Shown here: positions 38,541-50,955 of the stretch, piece by piece
Numbering within the stretch: the stretch's first letter is position 1
How the letters are laid out: every line of letters starts with the position of its first letter
Assembly: GCA_963693365.1 (NCBI GenBank)
Contig: CAVNZM010000006.1
Coordinates: 4,526,001 to 4,590,000 of the forward strand
Direction: 5' to 3'
Length of the DNA: 64,000 bases
Origin: Amoebidium appalachense
Taxonomy: Eukaryota > Ichthyosporea
Program-made: the position numbers and the translations under genes
Notes under the pieces: model-generated
Told to the model about the DNA's origin: nothing
Seen by the model: only the letters and a program-made list of their open reading frames with translations
Database searches by the model: none

Positions 38541-39148
38541 ATTGTTCCTATTTGTTTGTAGTTTTTGACAAATAAATTATCCGACAGTTTTGTAGTTGTG
38601 AAACATCTAGTAAGTTCAAAAGATAAATGAACCATTTTTTATTTATCCTAGATGTGCTGGCGCGTAAGTAACTTTAAGTTTAAACTGAGGGTAATGGGCT
38701 ATTAATTATTACTAAATGGGGTCATACAAAAACCCCTTGGTTGTGTTTAAGGAGATCCCACTGTTGCAATTATACTCACACTGTGTCGAGTCGAGCTGCT
38801 GCACAATGGGTTTGCAGTATGATGTGGCACAGCCCAGAAAAGTATGTGGCGCCTTTGCAAAAAAAAAAAAAAAAAATGCCGTGACTACTAAGACAAGTTG
38901 TGCGCAAACCTATGAAATGCACATTGTCGTTTTCTGTTTTATTATATTATTTTTATGCTAGAAGCTTTGGCAGCGCAGGACAGTGTGCATATCTGATCGC
39001 AATTGCCGTGTGCATACTTTTATGATCATCGTGGGCTTTTCAAGTTGTGGCAGTTGCATGTCTTTGCAGATCGCAGGCCCTGTGTGCGTTGAACGAGATT
39101 GCAGGAGCAGGAGATGTCTACATGTGTTTTTAGGGAGGGTTCGAAGCT

Positions 39149-39208
<60 letters not shown>

Positions 39209-39540
39209 ACAGAGGAGAAAGTAACGTGTGCATGTGTGTGGTACTCCTTGCACATGACGTGCGGGTGTGGCAAGTAATACAGCGCGGAAGTAAACTTTAA
39301 TTTAATTTGCGATTCACTGGTGGGTGTTGAACAATAATAACACTCATTCGACAGACTCGGATTACAAGAACATGAGATGTGCCAAGATATGTGTTTGTAT
39401 ACGAGATGGACGAAGCGGGGGGCGGGGGGGGGGGGGGGGGGGGACGGCGGCGGGGGGGGGGGGGGGGGGAGGGGGGGAGTTGGGGGAGGGGGGGGGGGGG
39501 GAGGGGGAAGTAGGGGATGTAAAGGGAAGAGAGAAGAAAG

Positions 39541-39629
<89 letters not shown>

Positions 39630-40254
39630 TGCGTGTATTGGTTGCCGGTGGACGTTGTGTATTGTTGGGGTAGTTGCTATTATTATAGAGAAAGAGACAG
39701 TATTTACGTGCCTTCTTGTTCTTGGGGGGTTTTTTTTCTTCTTCTTTTTCCCCGCACAAAGACATGCAGCGGGGAAAAAGGAAAAAAAACTGAGTCTCCA
39801 AGAACAAGAAGGCACGTAAATACTGTCTCTTTCCTCATGTATATTAGCAAACAGACACACACACACACATCATTCCCCAACACATGCACACACACACACA
39901 CATTAACACCGTCAACTGAGCGCGCACATTCAAAACCTAACCGATGTGGGACCAGGGGGGAAGAAAGGGCGAGGGGGAGGGGGGGGGAGGGGGGGGAGGG
40001 GGGGAGGGGGGGGGGGGCAGAGAGGACCACCCCGTGTGCACGTGTGTGGTACTCCTTGCACATGTGTGCGGGTGTGGCAAGACATGCGGCGGGGAATAAA
40101 AAAAATAAAGGAAAAAAAAAAGCCCAATAACAAGAAGGCACGTAAATGCTGTCTCTTTCTTTATATAGCAACATACCCAACAAGACAATGATCCACCAAC
40201 CAATTAATATACACACGTGCACAAACACACAGTGTCACACACACACACAAATAC

Positions 40255-40318
<64 letters not shown>

Positions 40319-40330
40319 ACGCACACACAC

Positions 40331-40387
<57 letters not shown>

Positions 40388-41486
40388 TCGCACACACACA
40401 CACATGCAAAACAAACACACACACCCCGTGGCACACTGTAGTACCCACCCACATGCACACACACACACCGTGGAAAAGATAGGGGATGTGAAGGGGAGGT
40501 GGGGAGGGGGGCGGGGCGGGAGCCTCAGGGGGACCGTTATTTTATGGCCACAAATCTGAGAACAAGATCATACATATGATACATTATTAACTCAATTGGT
40601 TCATCATGACAATATTGCCCTACCACAGCAAAAAAGAACAGGTACTGTAACATATCCTTTTAAACCCTGCATGCCTGAGCATACAGACATAGATGGCAAC
40701 ATCTTGAAAATTGCCATACGTGGCCATTAATGCACAACACAGACATCCTGAATCCCGTTACTACTAAGCTTTTGCACAAACCTATGAAATGCACATTGTT
40801 CCAAAGTACAAACCTATGAAATGCACCGTTGTTGTTTTTTGTTATATTATTTTTATGGAGTGCTAGAACGCAGCAGGCTCATGCGTGCGCATATATCTGA
40901 TGGCATGTGACACTGTGAATGCATTGTTGACCGTACATAATGTGTACTTTCTCGACTGCTCGAATTAACGGTTTTTAAGATCTTCCTTTCTTATGTTCTA
41001 TGTTTTGAAATTATTACCGTCAGAGTCTGGCAGGTCAGGATTAGAGAATGCAAACCAATTGAGTTGTGGCCAGCGAACCATGGCATCATATGCATGGCAT
41101 CATGTGAAACCGACAATCATTTATGTCATCCGTCAACTTCAACGTATGTTTGGCATACAGTTTACAAATGTTCATTGGCTCGGCACATGTCTACCCACCG
41201 CCGGCGCGTCCGCGATTCCTGGTGGACCGTCGGTGGCCGCATGGCCGCAGACCCTCTTGTAACCCATAGCTAGCAAGCAGTTACCGGGCCGCTGCAGGGG
41301 ACACCTGCGACGCGACGCTCACCGGCAGTGGAGTACCGGTGTATCGAGTGCGCGGACCACATGTACGTTCATTGACGAACACAACAAACATTTCACACCC
41401 TGGATGCCTCACCGTTCCAAGGACTGTGTTCAACCTGTTGCCAATCAACATTACGCTCACTTTGAAATCGCTGAAGTGGTTGGCCA
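38541..41486. other. No supported gene; duplicated and inverted segments
   Basis: This holds a G run of about 54 bases (39151-39204), G-rich and (GT)n DNA at 39415-39640, and (CA)n blocks at 40250-40420. It also holds several direct and inverted copies of short unique segments (entered below). The 90-codon frame at 40993-41262 has no recognisable motif. Confidence 0.5.
39660..40165. repeat. Inverted and direct copies of a short unique segment
   Basis: The segment GAGACAGTATTTACGTGCCT with TCTTGTTCTTGG (about 39690-39725) is repeated in inverted form at about 39798-39832. It recurs inverted again at about 40128-40158. The spacers share ACATGCAGCGGGG / ACATGCGGCGGGG. Separately, GTACTCCTTGCACATG with GTGCGGGTGTGGCAAG occurs at 39241-39275 and 40049-40081. 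Confidence 0.8.
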
Positions 41487-41499
41487 ATGATAACGAAGA

Positions 41500-42355
41500 A
41501 GGACATATATATCCGTAAAGTGTGCATGATACTATATCACTTGATTTATAAACTACCACCCAAAATCTTACAAAAATTGGTTAAAATTGTTGGAGGCCTT
41601 ACATTGGATTCATTGCTTATACGTTCATTCTTATATTTGCCACTGTGCCCAGAAGCTCGCGAAGATCCACTACAATATGTGTGCATTTGCGTCCTGGGCA
41701 CAGTGGGCTGCAGCTCAGCCTGAATATCGGCAAGCTGGCAAGGGAAGAAATAATGGCTTGGCAATGGTTTTACTTACATTCACTGCACTGCACAGTCTGC
41801 AACTCTGAGCCGGGTCGACACCGTGAATATTGCCGCCCTGGAATCGGCTCCCTAAACTACGTCGTCTAAATGTTGAATATGAATAGTTTCAAGTCTATGG
41901 CTGATAGATATCTTTTTACTCTACGTGTTGAGTCCCTTCCGGTGTTAGGACCGCACAAACACCAACTACTAGTAGCCTATATGGCGGATACGGTTAGAGA
42001 GTCTCGTTCATACATAGATTCGTTTATTCGTAATGTGGTGTGGTGTAAAAACGCAAAGATGATTATGGCTTGGCGGTGTAATCGGTTTCTGGTGTCTCCT
42101 GCTCGTATGTGTAATATGTGTGGGGGGCGGTTTACTCGCGGCTGCATATCTATCAATAAATGCAACCTGTTAGCTAATGTATTAGAACCGGAGGTTATTG
42201 GCGGTTTTATTCTCTTTTCTTCATCTCTTCCTCAATATATCCGTTTTAAGATGACTATCCTAGATCACCTTATTAATGCTGCACAGTATGATATTGTGAT
42301 CCGGTGCCTTAACTTTCTGTCGGAGCTACCGATGCTAGCATCTGCTTACCCATAA
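41500..42355 (+). pseudogene. LINE 3' fragment with zinc-knuckle-like motif
   Basis: The 161-codon frame at 41870-42355 includes SMADRYLFTLRVESLPVLGP and then ARMCNMCGGRFTRGCISINK followed by Cys. The pattern C-x2-C-G-x-F-x-R plus a later C after an R..LP segment resembles the C-terminal zinc-finger region of non-LTR element ORF2 proteins. The same frame continues upstream past a TAA at 41867. It reads as a decayed extension, so the fragment is probably a truncated element. It may belong to the same family as the copy at 29.5-30.7 kb, since that one ends before this region of the protein, but no overlap exists to prove it. Confidence 0.5.
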
Positions 42356-42736
42356 TATGTAATAGGGGTGTCAGATCCTACGATGGCGCTCATTGTTGCC
42401 TAGCATGTACATATGTCACTGGCTGCATTTGATTGGCTGTGCCGGAAAACGCAGTAGGCCGTCGAATGTGGCTGGGCCTCCGGCAATGTCCACGCAATAA
42501 AAAGTGTGTAAACCCCTCTAAATGTTCTTGACCAAATGATGTCAAGTTGAAGTTAACTTGAACTTGGTAAGGGTTATAAGTTTGATTCTTTTTGAAAGGC
42601 CAAAGCTCCCCCCGTTTTTTTCAAAGGAAAAAAGACAATTAGCAAAGACATATATATCAAAGATCAATTAATTAATCCCTGAAAACTTTAGCCATCTTGC
42701 ATATACTTCAACCTTTTTTTCAATCATTAATAACAG
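42356..42736. other. No gene seen
   Basis: AT-rich sequence between the LINE fragment and the inverted-repeat element. It contains a CAAGTTGAAGTTAACTTGAACTTG-like imperfect palindrome near 42543 and no reading frame of note. Confidence 0.5.
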
Positions 42737-43692
42737 CACTGGAGGGCGCGTATGCAGATCACTCAGTTTGGGGGAGGTCTGGTTCGGCGATATTCACATC
42801 GATTTTACAATATTCCGATTGGATATACCGAGAAAATGGAATCTGGACCCACACTGCCATGGGAAACGCATGTCGACATTATGCATGATGGCGTTTCAAT
42901 TGTGTGCCTACATAAAATCAAAGAATAAAAATATAGCAGATAAAAATACTTAAATACAACTTATCAAATAAAATATACAAATAAAAAGAAGAGTTATAGA
43001 CTTTAGTAGTGGACACAAAAAAACTGTACAGTACTGCGTCAACCTGCCATGGGAAAGGCCATCAGCCTGTGAGTCGCTCCCTGAGCGGCCTGGCCCGCCG
43101 GGCGGCCGGTTTTTACGATCAACATCGCGCGCGACATTTTATCTGGGAAACCAGATCTGAATCGCTAACATGGTTCCGATATCAGATAGAACCATTGCCG
43201 TTTTAGAAATGGATGTCGCATCAACAACTTTAGTGTGTCGTGCGAGCACAATTACTTAGTAATTTGGACAATCTGTGTCGGACCTGTCAGTACAAAGTGT
43301 CGCATCGACACGATTTCTATTTCGGTAAGCAATTGTACCGATGATGTACGTCGTCAGTTCCCCAAAATCCTATAAATCCATCGGATTGACCCTGAGGTAC
43401 TCTGAGCTTTATAGCGACACCTATATCATAAAATGTGAATATAAACGGCACAAACAGAAAACAACCTTATATTGTGCACAAATCTTATTCTGCTTACGTA
43501 TTCTACAGTTGTATACGCTGGTTCCGAACACCGCCGGCCCCTCGCCGGCACCTACACAGCCTCACAAGTTGCGCCGTAATGCGCACCCCCAAAATCCTTG
43601 ATATCTCACTTTTGATGATTGAAGGTATATCACGGTAAAAAATATGTCATTTCAGACCCTCAGACAGTGTTCTGCATACGCGCCCTCCACTG
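42737..43692. mobile_element. Inverted-repeat element of 956 bases (MITE-like)
   Basis: Ends at 42737-42758 and 43671-43692 are 22-base inverted repeats matching at 21 positions, each containing GGAGGGCGCGTATGCAGA. The interior is AT-rich, with several ATG frames under 90 codons and no transposase motif. I see no clear target duplication (AATAACAG on the left, GTGGTGTT on the right). The superfamily is left open. Confidence 0.65.
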
Positions 43693-44484
43693 GTGGTGTT
43701 GGGGGAAGAAGGGACGTGCAGAGCACGCCGAACGTCCGGTGATCTCTCAAAACAAACAAGATTGAATGATTGGTAGATGAATATTTCATTATTTCATGCG
43801 TCATCATGACTTTCCTATTGGGTCATGTTGTAGAAAAGATGCCTATGCCTAAAGAAAGCTTTACAGTACTACTATTACTCAGCAAACAATATAACACTAT
43901 TAAATATAAACTGATGCTATTATTTTTAAATGCAATTTACTAAATGGCAGCTCGCATTTGATTCGGAAATTGCGCCGCAAAACTACCGCTGTGAAACGGT
44001 TCAATTTTACTGCGCCAGGCGCTATATCACGACCTTCTATGACCGCAAGCCATTAACTCCTCAAGAATTTATCGTCTGATTGGCTTCATTTAGCTATAGA
44101 TACACAGAATGCAGTATCGGCCTAAAAATAGTCGGAACGTTTTCTCTCACGCGGCGCTCAGTTTGAATTCGACTGCGTTCTGTTTCTATTCATCGAAAAT
44201 TCTGTCGCGGCTTGGTCACACTATTTTAACCGTGTTCGCCACTCCGCAGACTGCGCTGCGGCGAGTTTCTGTGACTATTCAAATGGAACAAAAGTCAAGT
44301 GAAAACGTGGGCAAACGCAAAAACTATAGCGAGTTACGAGTTACATAAAACAGTGTACACGTTCTTAGCATTTATACACCACTATTCCCTCCTCAAATAA
44401 TTCCTTGCCGTTTTAACACATCTCCGGCCACTCATCAGGGCCCAAACAACACCTGAACGGAGCTCCCACCAAATACACGCCAAC
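43693..44484. other. No gene seen; possible upstream region of the next frame
   Basis: Unique mixed sequence without microsatellites. It has an inverted CCAAT box (GATTGG near 44078) some 400 bases before the ATG at 44485. The 79-codon frame at 44109-44348 shows no family resemblance. Confidence 0.4.
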
Positions 44485-44706
44485 ATGCCTATGCTCTACC
44501 TTGATGCCACCCGGTGGCCCGCACCTGTTCCTTCTGTCGACATGACCGACTCTTCAGCAGACCAATGGGGTGGTTGGGCCGATTCCTACGACTTCGAAAG
44601 CGTGAATAACGTCTCCCCGGAACTCAGAACAAGAACGGCACCCAACCCCTTGTGGTCAAAGTATGAAGACGTCGCATCTAAACCACATGCAACGGTGGCT
44701 TTCTAA
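44485..44706 (+). CDS. Small single-exon protein, 73 aa, unknown
   Basis: The frame opens with ATGCCTATG after a CGCCAAC context and ends TAA. It reads MPMLYLDATRWPAPVPSVDM, then a Trp/Gly/Ser-rich middle (DQWGGWADSYDFESVNNVSP), and ends KYEDVASKPHATVAF. The codons are GC-rich at third positions, unlike the AT-rich flanks, and the composition is non-repetitive. There is no signal peptide or membrane segment. I do not recognise the product. It could be a real small gene or the last part of a longer one. Confidence 0.45.
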   Translation: MPMLYLDATRWPAPVPSVDMTDSSADQWGGWADSYDFESVNNVSPELRTRTAPNPLWSKYEDVASKPHATVAF

Positions 44707-45361
44707 GCACTTGTTAAACCGTTTTTAACACTGCCATGCTACAGTTGTGAGGTGCCCGCTACCTTGCAACGGTTACCAGTTTTTGGCTTTTTAAAAAGGA
44801 GTTTTAAGTTGCAAGCACGGTTGCAAGGCCCATTTCGCGAAAAGCTGAGCGGTCGCAGAATTTGCGAATATGAACGTCCAGGTGTGCGGGCGGTGCACGT
44901 GGCTGGATATATAAGGGGCGACGTAATAGTTACCCTGTTAACTCAAGCGTTTTGCCCGCCATGATGTAAGTAGTTTAGCAGTCTGCAAGACTGGGCAAAT
45001 AGGTCCCAAAAGGTTCAATTTTTAACACGAAAAAGGATATAACGTAAGCTCTCTTACGGCTGGACCGTATTTAAAGCATATATTGAGTAGAGAACGTGTT
45101 TTCTTTGGCGAACCACAGGTAGAGAACGTGTGTTTTTTGCGAACCACCTGGTACAAATTCGTGAATGATGTGAATATATAAACCCTGTGGTATCAACGTT
45201 TCATAATACGTGTATTTGTGCGCTGGTAACTCGGAAGTGTGTGTGTAAAGCAGCTACTTAGCAGTGGACATAATGCAGATACAAAGATCGACTCATAGGA
45301 ATAGCTCGATTTTGGGAAGGATGGAGTAAGGACCCCAGTGGCCATGAGGCGAGAAACTTAC
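44707..45361. other. No supported gene
   Basis: Mixed sequence with a short direct repeat (GTAGAGAACGTGTTTTCTTT-like at about 45089 and 45119, each followed by GCGAACCAC) and a possible TATA box (GAATATATAAACC at 45172). Confidence 0.45.
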
Positions 45362-45502
45362 AGTAGAAGGAACAGCTAATCGAACCCATGTGTGTCTTGT
45401 TCACCGTATCAATAAGTTCGTGAAAACATTGTGAAGCCTTTATATGAGTGGGTGAAGAGTACATATCCTGCGAGAGGATCCCTATGTTGTTGACTGCCAC
45501 AT
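45362..45502 (-). CDS. Short-chain-dehydrogenase-like exon fragment
   Basis: On the minus strand, after CGCTATAG, a 141-base open stretch encodes VAVNNIGILSQDMYSS followed by FHELIDTVNKTHMGSI. It then meets the donor GTAAGTTTC at 45361. VNNxG is the conserved NNAG-type motif of short-chain dehydrogenases, and the second segment sits where the ID/VN helix lies in that family. The spacing best suits 17-beta-hydroxysteroid/ketoacyl reductases. The Tyr-x3-Lys exon and the nucleotide-binding exon were not found, and the acceptor has no polypyrimidine tract. This may be an isolated relic. Confidence 0.35.
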
Positions 45503-45725
45503 CTATAGCGCCATCATTATGGGTTTACAGCCAAACAAAGGAGGTGTCAGCACTTGTGAGCATGTGAGCCTACTAAGTAGCCTATTGCTCTGGTGCATGC
45601 TGAGACGTGACCGACCCGGGAACGCAGAAGAGGTGGTAAACGGCGGGCAAGGAGTGGGGTTGGGGGATGTTGTCACAAGCTTTTCAAGATGTGTGTGCGC
45701 GTGCGTGTGCGTGTGTGTTTACGGT

Positions 45726-45858
<133 letters not shown>

Positions 45859-45929
45859 ATGTGTGCGTGTTTTTCTTTCTTTTCTTTTCTTTTCTTTTTT
45901 GTGTATGTGTGTGTGTGGTGTGTGTGTGT

Positions 45930-45977
<48 letters not shown>

Positions 45978-46342
45978 CACGTTGTGTGTATGCGCACACA
46001 CCACGGTTCACGCATGCATGTTTGCAATGTATACGTGTGCATGTGTGTGGGTGTGTGGGTGTGTGGGTGGATGGTTGGGTGTGCATGTGTGTGTGCGCGC
46101 ACCTTTGTGTGTCAGGACGCTGTGTGCGTGTAGCCGTGGTTGCTGTGTGCGTGTAGCCGCGGTTTTTTAGTTTTGTTGACTCCGGTTGAGGAGACTCTGG
46201 AGAACGAGAGGTCTTCGAACAGCCTGATTTGAATACACTGTATTGCCCTCTTCGTGCATTCTCCTTAGAAGTTTTTCACTTGTTTAACAGTTACTCCCAC
46301 ACACGTGAGGCTATGCACTTATGCACTCCACCGTAACTCCAG

Positions 46343-46344
<2 letters not shown>

Positions 46345-46407
<63 letters not shown>
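46345..46407. repeat. Uninterrupted C run, 63 bases
   Basis: The longest pure homopolymer I see in the window. Confidence 0.95.
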
Positions 46408-46409
<2 letters not shown>

Positions 46410-46547
46410 GGCACAGGCCAGGAACAAAAAAAACACGTATGCCAATCCTTAGAGTCTGTTGGGCGGCCACAGTGACGTGGAGTCTTAAAATCGTTCTCGA
46501 ATCACACCAAGGAATAGAAGGCCTTGATCTACACCCACTATTGCCCT

Positions 46548-46918
46548 TCAATGGTCATCTACCATCCGTTTTCTCATGCAGACCCGTGCACACCCATGGC
46601 AGTGCACAGGAACATTTGATTCATATCCATGGCCTCCTCCGAGGAGTCCCTCCAAGACATGCTTATTAGGACAGCGCAGGAAGCCTAAATATTCTCGAGC
46701 GTCAACAAAAAGACGAGCTGGTGTTGTGCCAGGCTCCAGGATTTGCATTTTAAACCAGGTTTCAGTTTTTTTTTTTTTTTTGTTTTTTGTTGTTTTTTTT
46801 TGGCCCTTCGAACCGCTTTCGCCTGCGACTGCTTGAAGTGTGGTTGAACAGATCGCCTTGTTTTATCAATTCCATATATGGCTTCAGCATTCCTCAATTT
46901 CTTTCCGGCGCGGCTCAC
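46548..46918 (-). pseudogene. Unrecognised minus-strand frame broken at an A run
   Basis: Two minus-strand frames abut. One contains KLRNAEAIYGIDKTRRSVQP and then KQSQAKAVRRAKK. The other contains QILEPGTTPARLFVDAREYL and then GFLRCPNKHVLEGLL. The join falls in a run of A bases, so a small length change there would make one protein. Both parts have protein-like composition, but I cannot place the family. It may be a decayed host or transposon gene. Confidence 0.3.
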
Positions 46919-46929
46919 TGTGTGGCGGA

Positions 46930-47380
46930 GACTTCATGACTTGACTTGACTTATGTTTATAACTGACAGCGGGTTCTTGTGACTTGACTTGACTTGGGTC
47001 GCGACTTGAGGCCATATGACTCAAGTCGCCAATTAAGGTGACTTGTTACTATTTTTAGTGCACATTTTGACCGATTCATCGATCGCTGGTGGGCGGGGGG
47101 GGAGACAGGGGGGGAGGGGGGAGGGTAAAGGACTTTTGGGGGAGGGGGGGCCGGGAGGGGGGGGGCTGCGGAAGGCTTCCCAGTCTTCTCCCCCCCCCCC
47201 CCCCCCCCCCCCTTCCCCCCTCCCGCCCCCCCTCACGCCAGGGGTGGGCCGGGGCCGTACCCCCACCCCCCCAAGTCACCCCTCAGTCACGCCACGCCTC
47301 ATGAACTGACTTGACTTGACTCAGGTCAGGAGCTTTCGTGACTTCACGTCGCGACTCGGAGTCAAGTCGCCACACCCCTG
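46930..47380. repeat. ACTTG-rich bordered segment
   Basis: GACTTGACTTGACTT-type strings occur at the left (46937-47000) and right (47305-47325) edges. GACTTGAGGC / CTCAAGTCGCC and GTCGCGACTC / GAGTCAAGTCGCC lie inside them, around a G/C-rich core. Such subterminal repeats are common in DNA transposons, but no clean ends are visible. Confidence 0.35.
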
Positions 47381-48170
47381 CGAGCCCTTTTATTTTTTGT
47401 CCACGCATATAACTTTTTTTCTTGTCCCAAACCCCGGCAGACTCTCCGGAAGATCTTGTGTTTGAAGGTGTGTGTGTGCCTCGGACTTTTGTAAAACTTC
47501 ACTTATTTCCCATAGTTTGATTCTAGAGCTCCCCCCTCCCCCCTCCTCGCCCCCCGCCCCCCGCCCCCCGCCCCCCGCCCCCTTTCCTCCCAGCCTTCCC
47601 TCCTCCTCTTGTGCCCTGGAATGGCCAAACAAAGATGCAAGCGATCCTCCATGAATATGGCTTTGTTGCTTAAAAACATCGTAAGCTACTCGGTTGTCAT
47701 CCGCATTCGTTCTGGGACCTTGCTGTATACACCACTATGAAGGATCCTTAGGGACTATCAGCTTTGTAGCATTTCTGCGTTGCTCAGGATCCTTTCCTCA
47801 AGCCGTTTCTCCGGTTTGCTTCCTCAGAGTTTTTCAGAGTCAACCTACACATACGGGTTTCAAGTGCCGGAGTGATAAGATTTTGAGTTTCCAACACAAA
47901 GAGACTTCTCTCTTTTCCTGTTTGCTTGCTGACCACCTCCTGGCAGTTCTTGTCTATGGCTTTGCTACAACAAACATCATAACATGGCATTTTGAAACAC
48001 GTCCATAACTGCCCGAATGCCCCCTCCATCCCCATCTAATCAACCCCACCCTTACCCTCATTCCCTTCCCCTAATAGTGCACAACACCTAGCTACGCACA
48101 ACCCCCCTCCAGCATACCACCTCCCACCTCACTAACCTCCCACATCCCAGCTACCTACCACCTTCCAAAC
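47381..48170. other. No supported gene; calpain upstream region
   Basis: C-rich sequence at 47530-47600, then mixed sequence in which a minus-strand frame (47784-48035, containing KAIDKNCQEVVSKQTGKERS) is open but unrecognised. From 48010 to the calpain ATG the plus strand is C/A-rich, which may be its 5' leader. I see no clear TATA box. Confidence 0.45.
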
Positions 48171-50130
48171 ATGGCAAGCACGGCGACGTTCGTGACTTTC
48201 GAGCAAGCCTGCTCGACAGTTGCCAACTCCAATTGCTATGAGGACACTGAATTCCCAGCGGACATCAATACCATCGGGAAATTAGCGTCTGGAGACAATG
48301 TCGTTGCTGGTCCCGGGGGGGAGATCGTCTGGAAGAGGGCGACTGAATTCCTGCCCAACCACAAGCTGTTTGATGATGTCAGCCCCAACGACATCATCCA
48401 AGGAACATTGGGCGATTGCTACCTGTTGTCTGCCCTCAGTGTGCTTGCTGAGAAACCCGAGCGTATTCGCAAGTTGTTTGTGAATTCGTCGGATGGGGCC
48501 CAGGAGAAAGGGGTGTACGGAGTGCGGCTGCTGACCGATGGCATCCCACGTGAAGTGGTATGTGGTGTGTGTGTGTGCATGATTGTAGATGTGTGTGTGT
48601 GTGTGTGTGTGTGTTTGTGTGTGTGTGTACGTGTGCGTGTGTGTGATTGCTATCAAGCCGGTCAAAGCAAATGGGTACCGAACTTTGATACGGTAAAGAT
48701 GAAGCCGTTTGAAAGACAGGGGCAGTTCTGGTGATGGGTCTTGCTGGTCTCGTATGAGCTGCAAAGTATTGTTAACGTCACGGGGTGTTTGTGGATAGTG
48801 CAACAGGGCGGGGGAGAAGGCAAGGGGATGGGTTGTTTTTTGAATTATTTTATTTTTATTTATTCATATATATTTTTTTGGGGGGGGGGGAGGCGTGGGG
48901 AGGGGGGGGGGGGGGCATAAGGAGAGGGTTACTAACAAGCTCTAGCCTTTTCTGTTTTACGGGTCTGTTTGTGAATGCCTTTCTTTTTGTTTCGAGTACC
49001 TCTGTAAGAGGTTGTCAAGTGTGTGTTTGGTTGTTTGTGTATGTGATGGTGGTGTGTGTATTTGTCGGAACATGGGGGAAAAGGAGGGGGGGGCACGGTT
49101 TCCGTTTCCTTTCTCTTTTTTTTTGTTTATAGTTGGGTGTTTTATTTGTGTATTTGACGGAATCTGGGGGGGGGGGGGGGGGGGAGCATGATTTCCATTC
49201 TTCTTTTTCTTTTTTATCCATACTTTTAAATTTTATTTGCAGGTTTTGGATGACAAGTTCCCGGTGTTCAGCAACGCCAACCAGCCATGCTTTGCCAAGC
49301 ACCAGGGGGCCGAGCTGTGGGTGATGCTGCTGGAAAAGGCCTATGCTAAGTGCTACGGCACATACGAGGCTATCAGTGGCGGTGACCCAGGTATGCGTGA
49401 TTTTAATTTTTTTTTAAATTTTAATACCCTAATGCAATCTTTCGTGGCAAAGTTGCAGTCCCCCTCCCCGCTCAGGCCCCGCTTTTCGATTTGATATATT
49501 GTTCTAGATGAGAGTAAGGGAAACGTGTGAGTCTATGTTGTTGGTGGTGGGGCAGCGCGAGGGGGGGGGGGGGGGGGTTGTACAGGTTGATAACATGAGC
49601 AAAACAATGGGGCATGCAGGATCGTATTAACACAACTGAAGAGAGCGAATCGTGTTGAAAGAGAACAAAGCTTCACCTTTCCTTTCGCACTCCAAGGGCC
49701 AAAGTGGCTTGGGTAGGCCGGGAGAACAATATGCATCAACAGAGGAAGTTGGAGCCCTAACACTAACTTTTGATTGGTTGCATATCAGGTGACGCCCTGT
49801 CAGACCTTACCGGCCTTCCGCACGTGCGTTTCGACCTTCCGGGGACTGAGCCCAACCTGTTCGAGAAGCTTCGAGAATACGACGAGAAGGACTTTGTGAT
49901 GTGTGCAAATGCACCCGAGGACCCCAACAGGGACCTGCAGAGGGAGGTTGGAATCGTGGAGGGGCATGCCTATGGCTTGCTGGCTGTGAAGCAGGTGTGT
50001 GTGTGGGGGGGGGGGGGGGGGGGGAGGGGAAGGGAAGGGATGGGTGTGTGAGGGGGGAGGGGGGGTATGAGAGTGTCCGTGTTAGTGGGTGTGAGTATGG
50101 GCCTAGACGTTCATTGGGGTGTCTTGAGCC

Positions 50131-50162
<32 letters not shown>

Positions 50163-50903
50163 TTCCCATTTGACTTCTGTTTTCCCTTCCGCCTTTGTGC
50201 ACCCCCTTCGGTTTGTCCTTAATACCGGAACGGTGTCTTGGCTTTTTTTCACTAACGCCCCCCACTCCCCCACTCCCCCCCCATACACACACACACCCAA
50301 CCCCCATTCACCGCGCGCACTCCACCCTACCCAACACTTCGACACACAAAAACATCCACCGAACCTCGTCCATCCCACCGGAACACAACACACACACACA
50401 CGCACACACTAACACGTGCACGTACACACACGTACACACATGCAGCTCAGCACTGGGGACAAGGTGGTGAAACTGCGCAACCCATGGGGCAAAGTCGAGT
50501 GGACGGGTGCCTGGAGTGACGCCAGCGACAAGTGGACGGATTCACTCAGGGCTGAGGCTGGGTCGATTCAAGCGGACGACGGAGAGTTTTTCATGGCCTG
50601 GGAGGATTTCTGCCATTACTTTAACAGCGTGGTAGTTTTATTCTACCACGATGATTGGTCGACGACGTATTGCCAGGTGAGTGGATGTGTTTGTCTGTTA
50701 AGGATTATTAAGGTGGGCATTGCGTGACATGATATCAATATGACGTCATTCCTCATTGATTTGGTGGTGTTTTGTGGTTTATGTTTCGTTGTCTCCACTT
50801 CCATAGTTCCAACCCTCTAATGCATGTACCCCTCCCCCCCCCCCCCCTCCCCCCCCCCCCCCCTCCCCCCCCCCCACACACACGCACACACACTCTCCCC
50901 CCC

Positions 50904-50955
<52 letters not shown>

